DNA of 64,000 nt from Ficedula albicollis (lineage: Eukaryota > Chordata > Aves > Passeriformes > Muscicapidae), in the NCBI RefSeq assembly GCF_000247815.1, contig NC_021677.1, positions 41,208,417 to 41,272,416 of the forward strand, in the 5' to 3' direction. Position numbers and translations under genes: made by a program. Below are positions 12,050 to 24,170 of this stretch, one piece after another. Each line of letters opens with the position of its first letter. The first letter of the stretch is position 1. The notes under the pieces are model-generated. The model was given only the letters and a program-made list of their open reading frames with translations, was not told the origin of the DNA and did not search any database.

Positions 12050-15000
12050 GTATAGCACTATAGTATAATACTATATCAGTATTGCTGATCTCCAGCTCAG
12101 GTTCCAGCAGCTTCGAATAGTTAGTGATGAGCTGCAGGACAGCTTTGTGCCCAGAAGTGATCCACAGCACTTCCAGGAGCACAGAAGGGGAGGAGGAGGA
12201 GGGGGAAGAAGGCCACAGAGGCATTACAAGGGGGGTGCTTTCTGTGGCACATGCCAGGATTGTCCGCAGAGAAAATGTTGGTGTTTTGGCTCTTTCTCAT
12301 CCACATTCTGTTGGCTGGCAGCACGTGGCTCTTTTGGGCTGTGGGGACAGCTGTGTGCACTTGTCTGAGCACCTGGCACCTTGTCCTGGGTACCCCCTGG
12401 CACTGCCACCTCTCTGCTGGGCCCATGTGTGCGTCCCTTCCTTCCCATTCTCAGCTCAAAGCATCCTCAGGCCAAATCCCGAGTGACTGAAGGAGCAGTA
12501 AAGCTCTGCAGTGCGCAGGCTTCCCCTGCAGCTTGTCCCCTCTGTGTGCTGTGGCCTTGCTCCTTCATGTGGGATGAGCTCCATGCTGAGTAGCTGAGTT
12601 TCTGGCTGCCTGGAGAGTAGAGGAAAGGAATGCTAATTCCTTTTGTGTAACTATTCCTTTTTGCACACTTAAAAAAAGGCTCTTTCCATTTTCCCCTTCC
12701 CTCTCTCCACACTCTTAAAAAAGGAAATGCTCTGAGTTTTGAGGTTTTCCAGGCTGCACAGCAGGAAGGGTCCAGGCTGGGAGAGTTTTCAGAGGTGACT
12801 GGTAACACTGAGATGAAAAATTACCTAAGGTGATGGAATGAGGGGGCAAAAGAGACTGCAACAGACTTGCAGTGAAGAGGAAGAAACCACCTCATTTGCT
12901 GCTAAAAGGAAGCTGAGCCAAAGTTCAGCTGAACTTTCTATGGTTAACCTAAAGAAAGAAAGAGTCAAGGGAGAGAAGGATAGTACCTGGGTCTGTACCT
13001 GTTCAACACTTTAAAAGGGCTTAGAGCTCTCTGTCAAAGGCCTGGCAGCCAGACACTGGGCTCAGAAGTGGTTTTAGATGGCACAGAGCTGAGAGGCTTT
13101 AGTTGGAAATGCAGATTCCTGTTCCCCTAGAGGTGCAAGGGAACCTTGTAGTAGCTTTATGTGCTAGAGAGATTTCTGGGGGGGGGTAATGCTTAGCCAG
13201 CCATTTTGTGTTTGATTTACCCACAGTGAGGGAGTGTTTTATGGTGGCAGAACTTCACTGCCAGCAAGGGAATTGAGGCAGGCACCTGCATACACTTTGC
13301 TGTGTCTGTGGAAGCCATGTGTGCCCTCAAGTGCCTCCCAAACACAATTGTTTCATGTCCTCATCAGTCAGGAGTTGTAGTTAGGGGTTTGGTGTGATCT
13401 GTGTGGGAGAACAGTCTCTCCCATAATATCAAGACAGTTTCTCATACTGCTCAGGGTTATTTTTGGTTGCCTATATTCTCCTACCTATCGCTGTGGGATA
13501 TCCAGCCTGGCACAAAAGCCCTAGGAATATCATCCAGAGATCACCTGGCCAGGAGCACTTGCTGCCAGGTCTTGGGTTCAGAGGGAGAGCTACTGAATGA
13601 AGCAGATTTTTTTTTTCTGTGTATTGTGACACACTGTGGTGGGCTGACCTTGGGCAGCTGTGAGCTCCAGCTCCTTCAGGAAATCCACCTGCTGCACCAT
13701 GCCCTCAGCAGGGGCATGGGGGGACTGTCTGCTTCAGCACCCTGAGTGTCTCCTCCCCTCCTGCTCTGACCTTACTGCCTGTGGGGCTGTTTCTCACTCC
13801 TCACTGCCTGTGCAGTGTTTTCTGCCCTTTCTTGAACATGTTTTCCCCTGGGCACACCGCCTTGGTCCAAGGGGCTCTGCTGTGCCTGTGGTGGGTGGGT
13901 TGGAGCCATTCAGAACAGGCAGAGCCCCAGCCTCTCCTCACTAAGGCTGCCCTGCAGCCCACAGCCAACACCTGGCCACAGACACCTGGTGTGGAGATGC
14001 TGAATGACACTTGGCTGATGGTATTTGAGGGGTAAGAGCTGCACCTTCTTCTTAGACTGGTGAGAGTCCCTCTCTTGGGGCAGAGATGAGGGCTCTTTCT
14101 GACACAATTAGTGTGGCTGGGAGGTCAGGCAGGACTGAGATCAGTGGTTTGGAGTTGCTTTGGAGTGAACTCACGTAGAACCCATTGCAGAATTAGTCTT
14201 TCCTCACTTTAGAAGCTGCAGAATTTGCACAGCACCTCACTTGCTTTTGAGAGCTCTGCTGAGATGTTCCAGCCTGCTGGCATGTCCTCAGTGGGAATGG
14301 GGGCAGGTGAAACCCCTTCTTGCAGGCTTCTGGAAAAGCTTATTCCTCCTTTGGGGGTCAGCATGCAGAGTATCCTCTTCCTCTGAGGAATTTCAGTTAT
14401 TTCCCATAATTTTTTTTTTAAAAATTTACCTTTTAATCAAGCAAATGCACAAAGACTATGGAGCCTTTCCCTGGAGAGGTGAAGAGAGAGCACTAACAGC
14501 TCCCCTGACTCACAAATTTGGAAAATGGTGATGCTTTTACAAGGAAGCTGAGCTAACAGTCTGGCTGTAAGGAGTTTAGATCTGGAGCCAGACATCATGG
14601 TTAGGCTGTCTGTGGTTATAATGTAGTTGTTTGGGTTTTGTAAAAGTTGTCTGATGGAATCTGAGCTAAGAACAAAACAAAAGCCCAAGGGGGAGCTGTT
14701 TCTGCCAGTCCTGGTCTCTATTTGATCTGGCACTAGAGTTGGTTTAAATCTCATTTTGTCCTCCTTGTGCTGACATCAGAATTGGTACCAGCTCTGTTAT
14801 GACATTTACCATGCTTCCTCTCCCTCCCCACCACGCCAAGGTCACTGAGAACATGAAACAGAATCTCCTGCCTGAAGCCGACCCTGGGCTGCCAGGCTGC
14901 TTTGAGATTTGTCTGAGAGCACAGCTAATGCCCTGCCAGCACAGGTGTGGACTTGCTGGTGCTAAACAAGGTCCTGAGCAAGTGGTACAACAACCATGAT

Positions 15001-17742
15001 GAGTTTCTGCAAAGCATCTGCAGCGAATGGAAAGTGCAGAAGGCGCTTGCCCCAAATGCTGATTGAGAGCCCAGCGCTGCAGGAGTGCATTGGAGCGTGC
15101 TGCTGGAAGAGGATGGTGGTGGTTTCCAGTGAGTGAATATTGTGGTTGCATAATTTAGGCAGGAGTACATCCAAGAATTCTTATTCTGGTTTTTTGGTTT
15201 TTTAAGATTTTTTTTTTCATGGATATGAACACAGAATCCCTTTTAGGGATAGGCTGTGTGGTAGGAGTGAAATTTTAGAATGGATCTAAGTGAGGTAAGG
15301 GTAGAGGAGACTGTATTTTCATACTGTGTGTGATAGACTGACAAAGGCTGTGTATTTAAATGTAATGCAGCATATGATTGTCCTAGTGCTTGCAGGCTTT
15401 AGTTAAATCCCTAAAGATTTTATTTCTGTGTGTACATGTAGAACTGAACGCTTGTTCTGGGTAGTTTCTGAACACACTCTGGTATGTGTTTTGTTGCTCA
15501 GGCCAAGCTAGTTTTCATGAGTGCATTGTTATTACTGGTGGTCTCAAAAAAACAAGGGAGAGGAGCATTCTTCTGTGCTTGCTCTTGTTCTTCAAGCCAA
15601 TGGCATAACCTCTACTTGAGCAGCCACAGATGGTGCCTCTCCACAGTCTAATTCTACAAACAGCTGTGCCATGTGAAGACTTTTCTCTTCCCACAGGTCT
15701 GAAAATGAAAGAATTGATTTGGGTGCTGCCTAATCCAGGGAAGTTCCTTAGTCCTAGCCTGATGTGCTTTACTTGTATCTATTCAGAAAGTTTGCATATT
15801 CCCTCCTGCCACATAACTGTTAGTCTTCATCTCCAGCTGGCCAGCAGCTAGACAGTGCTAACGTCTTTAGCTGGAATGGTTAAATCTGGTAGGGGGCCTG
15901 TGTTAAAATCTTAATCATTTTTACATTCCTGAAAAATAGCAAAATACATAGGAACTAAAGAAGGAGCAAAGTTTGCAAGAGTATTAACAGAACAGTGTGA
16001 CTTACCCTGCTGATGACAGAGGCTTGATATGGTAACATGGCATGAACCATCCTGGAGGGTACATGAAAAAACTGGATGCAAACATATGACCTTTGTGTTG
16101 AATGTGTGCAAGAAAAATGCCCTGCTATGGCTATTGGTTGCACAGAAAAAGAATATTGAAGCACTATCAAGTTTATGGCATTAAAATCAAACAAGGAATT
16201 AAAAAACACTAATCTTGCAATAATATCAGCATTTCCCTCTTGAGCAATCGCTGTTTTTTAGACTACTTTGTATCACAATGCATATTATATTTAATATCCT
16301 ATTAGATCTAAGAGTCATACTATATGTGCCAAGAAGAGAGTTGCTACTCAAACTTTTTCATTCTTTTATCTTTTACTTCTTGTCTTGTAATTTTCACAGT
16401 CTTGGAAGAGGTTTGTTGGTTTGGGGTTTTTTACATTAATTTCCACTATGAATAAACAAACAAACAAACATTTTAAAGAATTATTTTTTGGTGTGTAAGT
16501 AGTCCCTGTTTGAAATCTGTGCAGTTCACACCTCCCTAAATCCAGCAGGGCACTAAAGCAATTGTTTAGAAATTTGGGTTTGTGAGGCTCTTTCAAAGTA
16601 GCATGACTCTGATGAAGAAACTTCGTATTGTGTGTTATAATTGTTCTTCGTAGTTTGTGGCTAGCCTTGGAAACTGCAAAGCTGACTTTCAGTTTATCTT
16701 TTGATACTTGTATTCATACCTGCATTTCCTGATATAAAAGCTGCAGTGACTCTGAGCTCTAAACTTACAACATGTAAATGAGATTTGCACCAAGGCATCT
16801 TGAGGCACACAGGAGAAGGGACAAAGATTACCTGTATGGTTTAATGTAGGGGTGGAGGCAATTGGAAGATTATATTGATTGGACAAGTATTTTCAAGCTT
16901 CAACTGTTTGGCCCTATCTAAAAAAGGTATCTGTGAATTTTTGTTTGTTTTTTGTCTGTAAAAGGGAAGTATATTTTGCATTCCTCTGTAATACCTTGTA
17001 CTTGGATACTTCAAGGAAAAAGGTGAACCTTTCTAGAGTCTACAAGTCACTAATGTTTATCTTTGTAAATTTTTTAGTATCTGAAGGTGCTTTTGAAACC
17101 TTCTGGATTTCTTTTTGCAGTGTTTTGAGTGGGCATTCAGTCTCATGGCCTCCACTCTTGGATTCTTTCCCTGCCTCGCCCGGAGTCTGGAGTCTGGAAT
17201 TTAGTGGTGTTTGTGCCCAGTGGTGCTGGCAGTGGGAGTGGGGAACTTGTGTTTGAAGTTTTATCTAAAGCAGATCTTCTCTGCATTGCTGGGTACCCCA
17301 CTGGGGTGCAATTAGAGTCATACAGCCTGCTGTCTAAAGGCAGAGAGGAAGGATGGAGGAATGCTGACTCCATTCAAAGTTCATTCATACTAGTTGACTG
17401 TGGTATGCTGTCAAGAGCTCCTCCCTTCACCCTGCAAGCAGAAAGTGGAAGAATGGGGTGCTAGTACATGCCCAGGACTTCTTCTGCTGTGTAGGTACAA
17501 GATGGTAGTGATAACTGGACATGGACCTAAGAACTGAATAGAACTTCCTAGCTACCTGCTTGAGATATGCCCAAAAAGTTCTTGTGATTCAGACTACATC
17601 ATGGGTTTTCCCACCAGAGCATCAGTTTAGCCTATGACAGTGTAAGGGGGCAGGGAATGCTTTTCCACTCAACACAAAGCTTGACAGAGTAGTATTTGAA
17701 GAACTTTAGATGTCAGCAATGCATAACAGCAAAGAGCAGTCC
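12050..17742. other. Unique non-coding sequence, nothing firmly recognised
   Basis: The interval is slightly more GC-rich at 12100-15100, which produces many overlapping open frames on both strands (for example 12124-12486 and 14744-15151). None resembles a known protein. A run of about 45 sense codons ending in TGA near 15066 lies downstream of a TAA near 14927; it is protein-like but unrecognised. Simple repeats include (AAAC)n near 16450-16470 and a G run near 13178-13186. Confidence 0.4.
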
Positions 17743-17850
17743 GACAGTTAAAGCCGAGTTTTCAAAAGTGACTTTTGGATTTAGGTTTTGGGACCTGACA
17801 GTTAAAGCCGAGTTTTTAAAAAGTGACTTTTGGATTTAGGTTTTGGGACC
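17743..17850. repeat. 54-bp tandem duplication, two copies
   Basis: The unit starting gacagttaaagccgag occurs at 17743 and 17797. The copies differ mainly in ttttcaaaag versus tttttaaaaag. The repeat is direct and adjacent. Confidence 0.93.
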
Positions 17851-18167
17851 TTGATCTGCCTTCATCTGCCATGCCTTAGCCTAATTATTCTGTGTACTGA
17901 GTGTCTAAAATTCCTTTTGATGGCAATGGGTAGTGTGAAAGGTTTTACAGCTCTTAGTATTAAAGCCCAAAATATCTTGTACTGGCCAGCCCAAATGAGG
18001 GGGCAAAAATAAATTTTTTCTTTGTTTATCAGGTAGTTTTTGATCTGAGATCTCATTCAACTAGGTGAAGGACCAGAATCCAGCAGGTAATTGAGGGTGT
18101 GTTTTCATGCTGGAGCTCAGCCTGTCAGATACTTTTTTCACCCTCTTCATTCGTAGGTCTTCATCTG

Positions 18168-18340
18168 TAGATATCAAAGTGCTTTAAAGCACAGTGTTAA
18201 GCATTGTTATCTCTGTTTTTTTAAAGCTGAGGGATATGCAGCTGTGGTAAAGTGACAAGCCAGACTTCACACAGGACAGTAGCTCAACTGAGGAAAATGA
18301 CTAATCATCATGAGTCTGCTCAGTGCTCTATCAGACCCCT
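18168..18340 (+). mobile_element. Degraded MIR/CORE-SINE relic, plus orientation
   Basis: The order of landmarks matches amniote MIR. There is caaagtgcttta-like sequence, then tgttatctctgtttttt (equivalent of attatccccatttta), gctgagg, aagtgacaagccagac, tcacacaggac, and a tail of tgctcagtgctctatcagacc. Divergence is high, as expected for an element that predates birds. The assignment rests on remembered family structure; a RepeatMasker run would settle it. Confidence 0.65.
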
Positions 18341-19837
18341 CTCCAATGAAAACAGCATTTTTTTGTAAAACTCCTTGACTAAATCCTACCAGCTTAGACA
18401 CAAAGGACACTGACATGAGGTGAATTAAGCATGCAGTAGGATTTGGCCAAAAAAGAGGAGATCATTATATCTTCCTATATAATCAGTAGCTGAAATTGAA
18501 AGAGACCGTGGCTCTGATGTGGTGGGTCCTTGCCTTGATTTGGGATAGCTGCTCTTGTTGAACTAACTTTCTTTACTCCAGTAAGAGCAGCAGCTGCAGT
18601 GTGGTGTAGGCATGCCTAAACTAGCTTAAATAGTTCAGGTACTGCTAGCCACTGAGCCAAAGAACCATGGAGTTCAGCATGGGCTTGGTGCCTGAGGATT
18701 TTATCCTGTTCTTTATGAGTTTAGCATTTCTTTACCATCTCAGTCAAGCAAGCCTAGCAATATTCTGAAAAGGAGCATGGTGGGTCTGGTACCCTTTCTG
18801 CACTAGAACAACTTCTGGCAGAAGTGAGTGTGGTGCTTGGGTTGATTGTAGGAGATGTTGCCAAAGACAGCAGTGTCATGGAAGCTGTTTTGCCTCTCCC
18901 TGCCTACTGTTGTCCCTCTTCTTCTTCACTCTTCCTCTGGTCTTCATAATTTGCTGCTTTGCCTTTGATTCCATTTCTATGAAGCTCACTAATCACTAAG
19001 GTTCTACTGGAGATCATGAATTCTAGAAGCTGGTGAAGGCTTGGAGAAACAGCTGCCTGCTGGAAAGGTTGGCCTTGCCTGACTGTGGCTCCAACAGGAG
19101 AATCTGTAGGGACTAAATATGGGAAAATCCAGGGCCATTACCCCTGTGTCAGGTAAGGAGGACCAGACCAGAAGCATTTGTGATGTGTTCTCTCAAGTCA
19201 CTCTCCAGATGGGGGGCTCCCAGCTCAGCCTCTGTAAAAGAGTTTTGCTGATATCTCTAACTCATTACTTTCTCCTGGCAGCCAAGGACTTAAGCAGAAA
19301 TGAAGGTTCAGGTCCTTGAGAGCTAAGTAACTTCTGCTGAGTCAATAGGGAGGCACCATCACTGCCCTCAGTTTTGTTTGCAGGAACAGCTTCATCAAAT
19401 AATGTTTGTGGGCAGAGACCCTAAGTAGGCTGCTGAGCTGTTAAATTGCCAACCTACCCGTAGTTTATTCTGCAGCAGAAATACAAGCATGCCTGGACCA
19501 ACCCCCAGAACTCAGCTCTGAGCTCCTCTCTCGTTCTGACAGAATTCCCAGCTTGTTTTGAAAATGGCATTTATTTTTGTTAAATTGCAAAAGAGTTGGA
19601 TGCAGTCTGCTAGTTGTGTTTTGCTAGTTGTGTTTTGCCTCTCCTTCTTTGTGCAGTGAATTTTGTTCATTTGCTTTACATGCCTCAAGTTGCTGTAATG
19701 CTGCTGGGAAAGTAATTGCCTTGCACTTTCTCTTTCTGATGCCCACGGGTGACTGTGGGGGACTCCTCCCTGGGCACAGTGCAGAGTTAAAAGCCCGGCT
19801 TTTGCTGCTGCCTTGCTTAAGACCTGGTTATTTCTTT

Positions 19838-19839
<2 letters not shown>
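18341..19839. other. Unique non-coding sequence
   Basis: No gene is recognised. A 14-bp direct repeat (gctagttgtgtttt at 19609 and 19623) and a perfect 7-bp inverted repeat AAAAGCC-C-GGCTTTT at 19789-19803 lie near its right end, just before the T50 tract and the promoter-like block. Confidence 0.45.

Positions 19840-19889
<50 letters not shown>
19840..19889. repeat. T homopolymer of exactly 50 bases
   Basis: Fifty consecutive T, preceded by c and followed by gtcagctg. It has the same length as the tract at 6761-6810. It lies about 37 bp upstream of the CTATTTATAG element of the promoter-like block. Confidence 0.97.
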
Positions 19890-19890
<1 letters not shown>

Positions 19891-19894
19891 TCAG

Positions 19895-20103
19895 CTGCCT
19901 GTTATATCAATCACAGAGCTGGGATCTATTTATAGGTTGGGACTCGGAGTACTGTGTCCTAGTCACAAAGAGAGGCAGAGACGCAGAGGGGACTGTCGGC
20001 TGGTGCAGGCAGAACCAAAAGATATTTAATCAGCAATTAGAAACACCTGAGGGCAAGGGAAATTCTACTCCAGCCTCGAGCCTCATCTCTCAGCCTGCAG
20101 CAT
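19895..20103 (+). promoter_or_regulatory. Candidate promoter and 5' non-coding first exon
   Basis: What is seen: CTATTTATAG at 19926-19935, which is both a TATA-like element and a perfect MEF2 consensus (YTAWWWWTAR). About 30 bp further lies a plausible initiation zone (tagtcaca, 19960-19967). A moderately GC-rich, repeat-free stretch follows, with a homeodomain word (caattag near 20034) and an E-box (cacctg near 20044). A strong splice-donor-like GTAAGT sits at 20104-20109. The putative exon would be about 140 bp and non-coding. No downstream acceptor or gene is identified, so this could equally be a conserved enhancer. CAGE or RNA-seq evidence is needed. Confidence 0.3.
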
Positions 20104-20119
20104 GTAAGTAGCGAACTTC

Positions 20120-21124
20120 TATCTTTTATTGCGGTTATGGGCTTGTGTTTTGTTTCTATTTTTTTTTTTAATCAAAGCATTGCTCTGCACAAATCCCTTT
20201 ATCTGGTCTAAAAATTATGGCAGCTTCTTGATATAGTTAAAGGTAATAATTTTTTTGATTTTCACTCTGTTAAAGGAAGGTCAGTGCGACCCACAAGGAG
20301 AGGAGTTGGTTCAGAACTTTGTAGAAATCAGGCAGTTTCTCTATCTGAGTGTGGCTTTTTCCTCTGGAAATAAGTAAATGAAAGTTTGAGTGGAACAGTT
20401 TTGTTTTGGGAATAGAAACAGCCAGGTTTGCTGGCATTCCAAAAAGGTCAATGTATAACGTAACTCTGCTTAAGGGCTTACCAAGGACAGGTGCTATTTA
20501 TCCCATGCTGGTAAAGGCAAACCTGGAAACTTTAGCAGTCCTGTCTTAAAAGAACCAAGTGACAACCTTCCCCTATTAAAAACCCCAAAACCCAATACCC
20601 CCCCACAGCTGCAGAGTGAATATTTTCTTATCAGACACATGCAATGAAATTTTTCTTTTACTGAAGACATTTGTCATGTGCAGTTGATGTTTCTTTAATT
20701 TTAAGAGTCCCAAAGCAACTGAAGTATCTTCAATGACAAAAGAGGGGTGCAAGTCTTTGCAAAGTTGGCACAGTGATAATCAAAGAGGGAAGTTACTCTC
20801 TCATCACCAACAAGATGTTTGCTTTAAAGCAGCCAAGATGTAAAATGTTTCAACAATGATATATTTTTTGAGTAATTTTATCAAGAGAAATACGAAGAGA
20901 GGGAGAACAATAATTAGTCAGAAATAGTTTTTTATTAATGGTTTTTAGTGGAAATATTAAGAGAAGGAAGAAATAATGACTATGAATTTTTTTGTTAATA
21001 GGTTTTAGTATGTTTTTGTCAAAATATAAGAGGTTTTTCTTGTTGCATATTTTTGCTTCAGAGGTTTGTGTTATATCTTTTTGCAAAATTTAAGGTTAAT
21101 GTTTATTTCTAAGTTTAGGAAAAT
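20120..21124. other. AT-rich non-coding sequence
   Basis: AT content rises from about 20600 onward, with many T runs and no open frames of interest. No transposon was recognised. A 78-codon minus-strand frame (20850-21086) is Lys/Ile/Asn-rich because of base composition only. Confidence 0.45.
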
Positions 21125-21230
21125 AACCTTGCGATGTCTACCTCCAAAACCTTAATATTACGATTTTAATTTTGGTACGCCGTGTCCTTTAGCATAAATT
21201 TCTCATTAAATATATGTTCTAGAAAACATC
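21125..21230. promoter_or_regulatory. Possible conserved non-coding element
   Basis: Within a very AT-rich region this stretch retains several CpGs: the gcgatg word near 21131, attacgatt near 21158 and ggtacgccgtg near 21174. It also carries homeodomain-like words such as taatatta and cattaaatat. This is suggestive of constraint but weak evidence alone. Confidence 0.3.
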
Positions 21231-21689
21231 CCCCCCCCTCAATTTACCATTTTTGAAGGTGACAACAAATAAAATTAAGCTAAACTTAAAATAATTTGGA
21301 GAAAAAAGTGTCTGATTAAAAACAGAATAATAAAATCAAAGCTGCCTCACAGTTAAAACATCAGGTTCTGAGAAATACTTGATAGATTAATTTCTTGGAT
21401 TGACTGTAGAAGGGTGACAAATAGGCTTCTTCTTTAGTTCTTTATTTTGCATTTCTTCAATTTATATTTTATAGCACTTAGAGAATTGAACTTAAGTACT
21501 AGGAATAAAAATTATTCACTACATATTTACAATTTCTAGGTTTTTAAACATCAATATGAATATTCCATCATTCTGAGATAAGGAAGGCTTTTAGGAGAAT
21601 ATGGTTAACCAGGTGAATTAATAAGCCCCAAATAATGCCCCAAAAGATCATTACAACACATTGCCTGCTATGAACCTTTTTTTTTCACA

Positions 21690-21950
21690 AATAACACAAA
21701 GCTGTGATCGTTGTCATCATATGAAGCTTCATTTTGATTATTAAAGCTTTTTGCTTTACTTAAAAATGAACATATTTAAATTATTTAAGTCCTTTTCTGT
21801 TTGTTTTGCCATGATATTACATTTATTGCTTCTCTGTAATAATGCAATGTTATTTTGTAATAAAGGGAGAGCAGATTTTTCTGAAAAGCATTACAGGACT
21901 AAATTGCTGACTCTGTAACTAACGGAGAATCTATCATATAGCTGGTCTGA
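21690..21950. promoter_or_regulatory. Possible AT-rich conserved non-coding element
   Basis: A stretch with repeated homeodomain/forkhead-like words (gattattaaag, atatttaaattatttaag, gtaataatgcaat, gtaataaagg) and a few CpGs (gtgatcgttg, aacggag). There is no simple-sequence periodicity or transposon signature. The call depends on cross-species conservation, which I cannot test. Confidence 0.25.
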
Positions 21951-23039
21951 AGTCCCTCTAAGAATTAAAAACCAAGAGACATCACTGAAAAAAAAAGATT
22001 TCATTATTTTCTTCCCTACACAAAACCAATATTAGCATGACTATGCTTGGAAATTACTGCAACCCCCCCCTCATTTACCATACATTTTTGTAGAAATCTG
22101 AGCATTCCCAAAGAAGTCTTACAAGTATAAAGATATAAAAGATTAGGCAGTCTTAAGAATTTGTTGCAATTCTGTAGTTGTGTCCACATAATTGCTTGAC
22201 TTTAGCCTTGTCTTTCAACCACATGCTTTACTGTGTTACCTGCCAAATCTTTTTATTACTGCTTTTGAAAAAAATAACCAGGCACTTACTGTCCTGTAGC
22301 ATGTAGGACTTTATATAGCATATAGCTTCACAGGGCCACTTTTGTTTGGAGGGAAGGAGTTACCTGTGGTTAAAGAGAAGACCAATGCATTATGTAGTAG
22401 AAAGGTGTTTGTTATTTAGTTTCTGCTTCACTAATGAGTCACATTTTGTGGACTAAGCACCTATCAACCTCCAAACTCTCTTAAGCTTGTACATATGCTG
22501 TTGCATGATTTTTTTTTCGTTCCTTAAAAAACCCCAACAAACATCTTTTGTTTCATCCCAGTTTATTTGTTTCTTTGACTGCAAAGTAATGATTGACATG
22601 CAGATTCTCTTTTCCACGCCTCTCCTTTCATTGCTGAGTATGACATCTCTTGGGAATTATAAATAAAACCTGTGCCAAATCTGCTGCACAGGTGTCTGGA
22701 GTACAGCATGCTCAGGTGTCTCACTGTAAATCCCTGAGAATATGAAGTAAACACAAGCAGGATAAAAATACTCTTCCTGAAACAATTCTGTGTTTTGAGG
22801 GGCCTTCTGCATAAACCCCCCAAAGCCAGCAGTCAGTTATTAAAGACTGTGTAGCTCTCTCTCTCTTACCTTCTTTATCTCTTTACCTGTACATCTGTCC
22901 ATCTATTTCTCATCTATTTTTACATTTCATTATGCTGTGCTTGCTCTCCAGCTCTCTTCTTTTCCTTTCCTGAAGACACATTTCTATCTGGCACAGAAAA
23001 TAAACTCAGATTGCGGGTAGTTATGTTAATCTAATTCAA
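21951..23039. other. Non-coding sequence, nothing recognised
   Basis: Contains a C run (aacccccccctc) near 22063 and an 86-codon minus-strand frame (22563-22823) without a recognisable domain. No repeats were identified. Confidence 0.4.
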
Positions 23040-23260
23040 TCCTCTGTGGGCTAGGAGTGAAATTCTAATAGTGGAGCTGTTGAGGGCTTTTTTGTTAATG
23101 GCTTGGGGATTACATTGAGTTAAAGGCTCATTTCCTAATCAAACAGAGAGGGAGAGAGTGACTCCGAATATTTATGAGTCTCCCAGCGCGAGTTAAACAT
23201 TGAACTCTAAAAGCAGGATTTCAGTGCTGCAAGAAAGAGTTAAAACCCCTCAGGGCTGCT
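23040..23260. promoter_or_regulatory. Possible conserved non-coding element
   Basis: A repeat-free block with ttgttaatgg, ggggattacattg (K50 homeodomain-like ggatta), ctaatcaaac, atatttatgag (CDX/HOX-like tttatgag) and cccagcgcgag (two CpGs). Word density resembles developmental enhancers. There is no coding potential. Confidence 0.3.
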
Positions 23261-24065
23261 GTGGAGAGGGAAAAAAAAAAAAGGAAACCAGTTAAGCCAT
23301 CAGCATTTTCAACTGCTGTATAACTTCAGTTTGAGAGAAAATAATCATCTCACGAGCTAAAATGGAAACTGTAGCAAGATATTTAAAACAAAGTCAAGTG
23401 ATGCTTCAAAAAGGCTCTTCTTCAGTGAAGCAGGATGCATGCAGTGCATGCAGCCGCCTAACAGAAACTCCAAATAAATACTCTTCTAAATGAGAAGGAT
23501 TGGAGGGTGGGTTGCCTTTTTATTATTGATGCCTGGGAGACACAATTTAATTTTTTCATGCTTTTTATTTTTGTTTCTACTTCACTCTTGGGTCACCTTT
23601 TCTTTTTTTTAAAAAAAAGGGAGTATGGGTGGGTCAATATCTAAATTGGCCTACTTCTGTTCTGTAGGCTGGTACCTTTTGAGGCATTTTTTCTGTCCTT
23701 CAGTTCAGCTGGAGTCTTGCATCAAATAGTCTAGTTGAAGAACTGTATTTGCTGTGACAGGAATGATTGACCAAATTAATGCCTGATTGCTTTTGTGATG
23801 AGTTCATCATACATGCGTGGGCAGCTCGAGTAGACCTTTCTGCTGCTGAAAAGGAGCACGCCTGCCTGCCTGCAGCAAACCCAGGACCTCTGTGCTGCTA
23901 AGGCCTGGTGTGTTGTGAACTAGCCAGCAATAAGCTTTTTGTTCCCAGCTGGGACTTAGAAAATCTGTCTGCAGCAGGTGAACTGCACAAAATCAAGACT
24001 GTGACGTCATCCTGCTCTTTTCTGAAAAGAGCTCCTGGAAAGGAATGGAGCTAGAAACCTGTTGT
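23261..24065. other. Non-coding sequence, nothing recognised
   Basis: A short A run at 23271-23282 and a T-then-A run near 23603-23620 are the only structure seen. No gene or transposon. Confidence 0.4.
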
Positions 24066-24170
24066 TTTCTGACCCATGACCAAGTCATATCTCTGTGTTC
24101 CTCAGTTTCCCTGTTTGTAAAATGATATGTGACTGCCATCAAAGTAACTCCAAGATCTATAAAGAACCAT
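24066..24170 (-). mobile_element. Degraded MIR/CORE-SINE relic, minus orientation
   Basis: Reads as the reverse complement of the MIR core: accaagtcatatctctgtg, then cctcagtttccctgtttg, then taaaatgatatgtgactgcc, followed by ccaagatctataaag. This is the familiar ctcagtttcctcatctgtaaaatgg signature in a diverged form. It is about 6 kb from the plus-oriented relic at 18168-18340. Confidence 0.65.

Noticed and set aside
12124..12486. 120-codon plus-strand frame in a GC-richer patch
   Set aside because: Three overlapping frames on each strand are open in the same patch, which is a composition effect, and no domain is recognisable.
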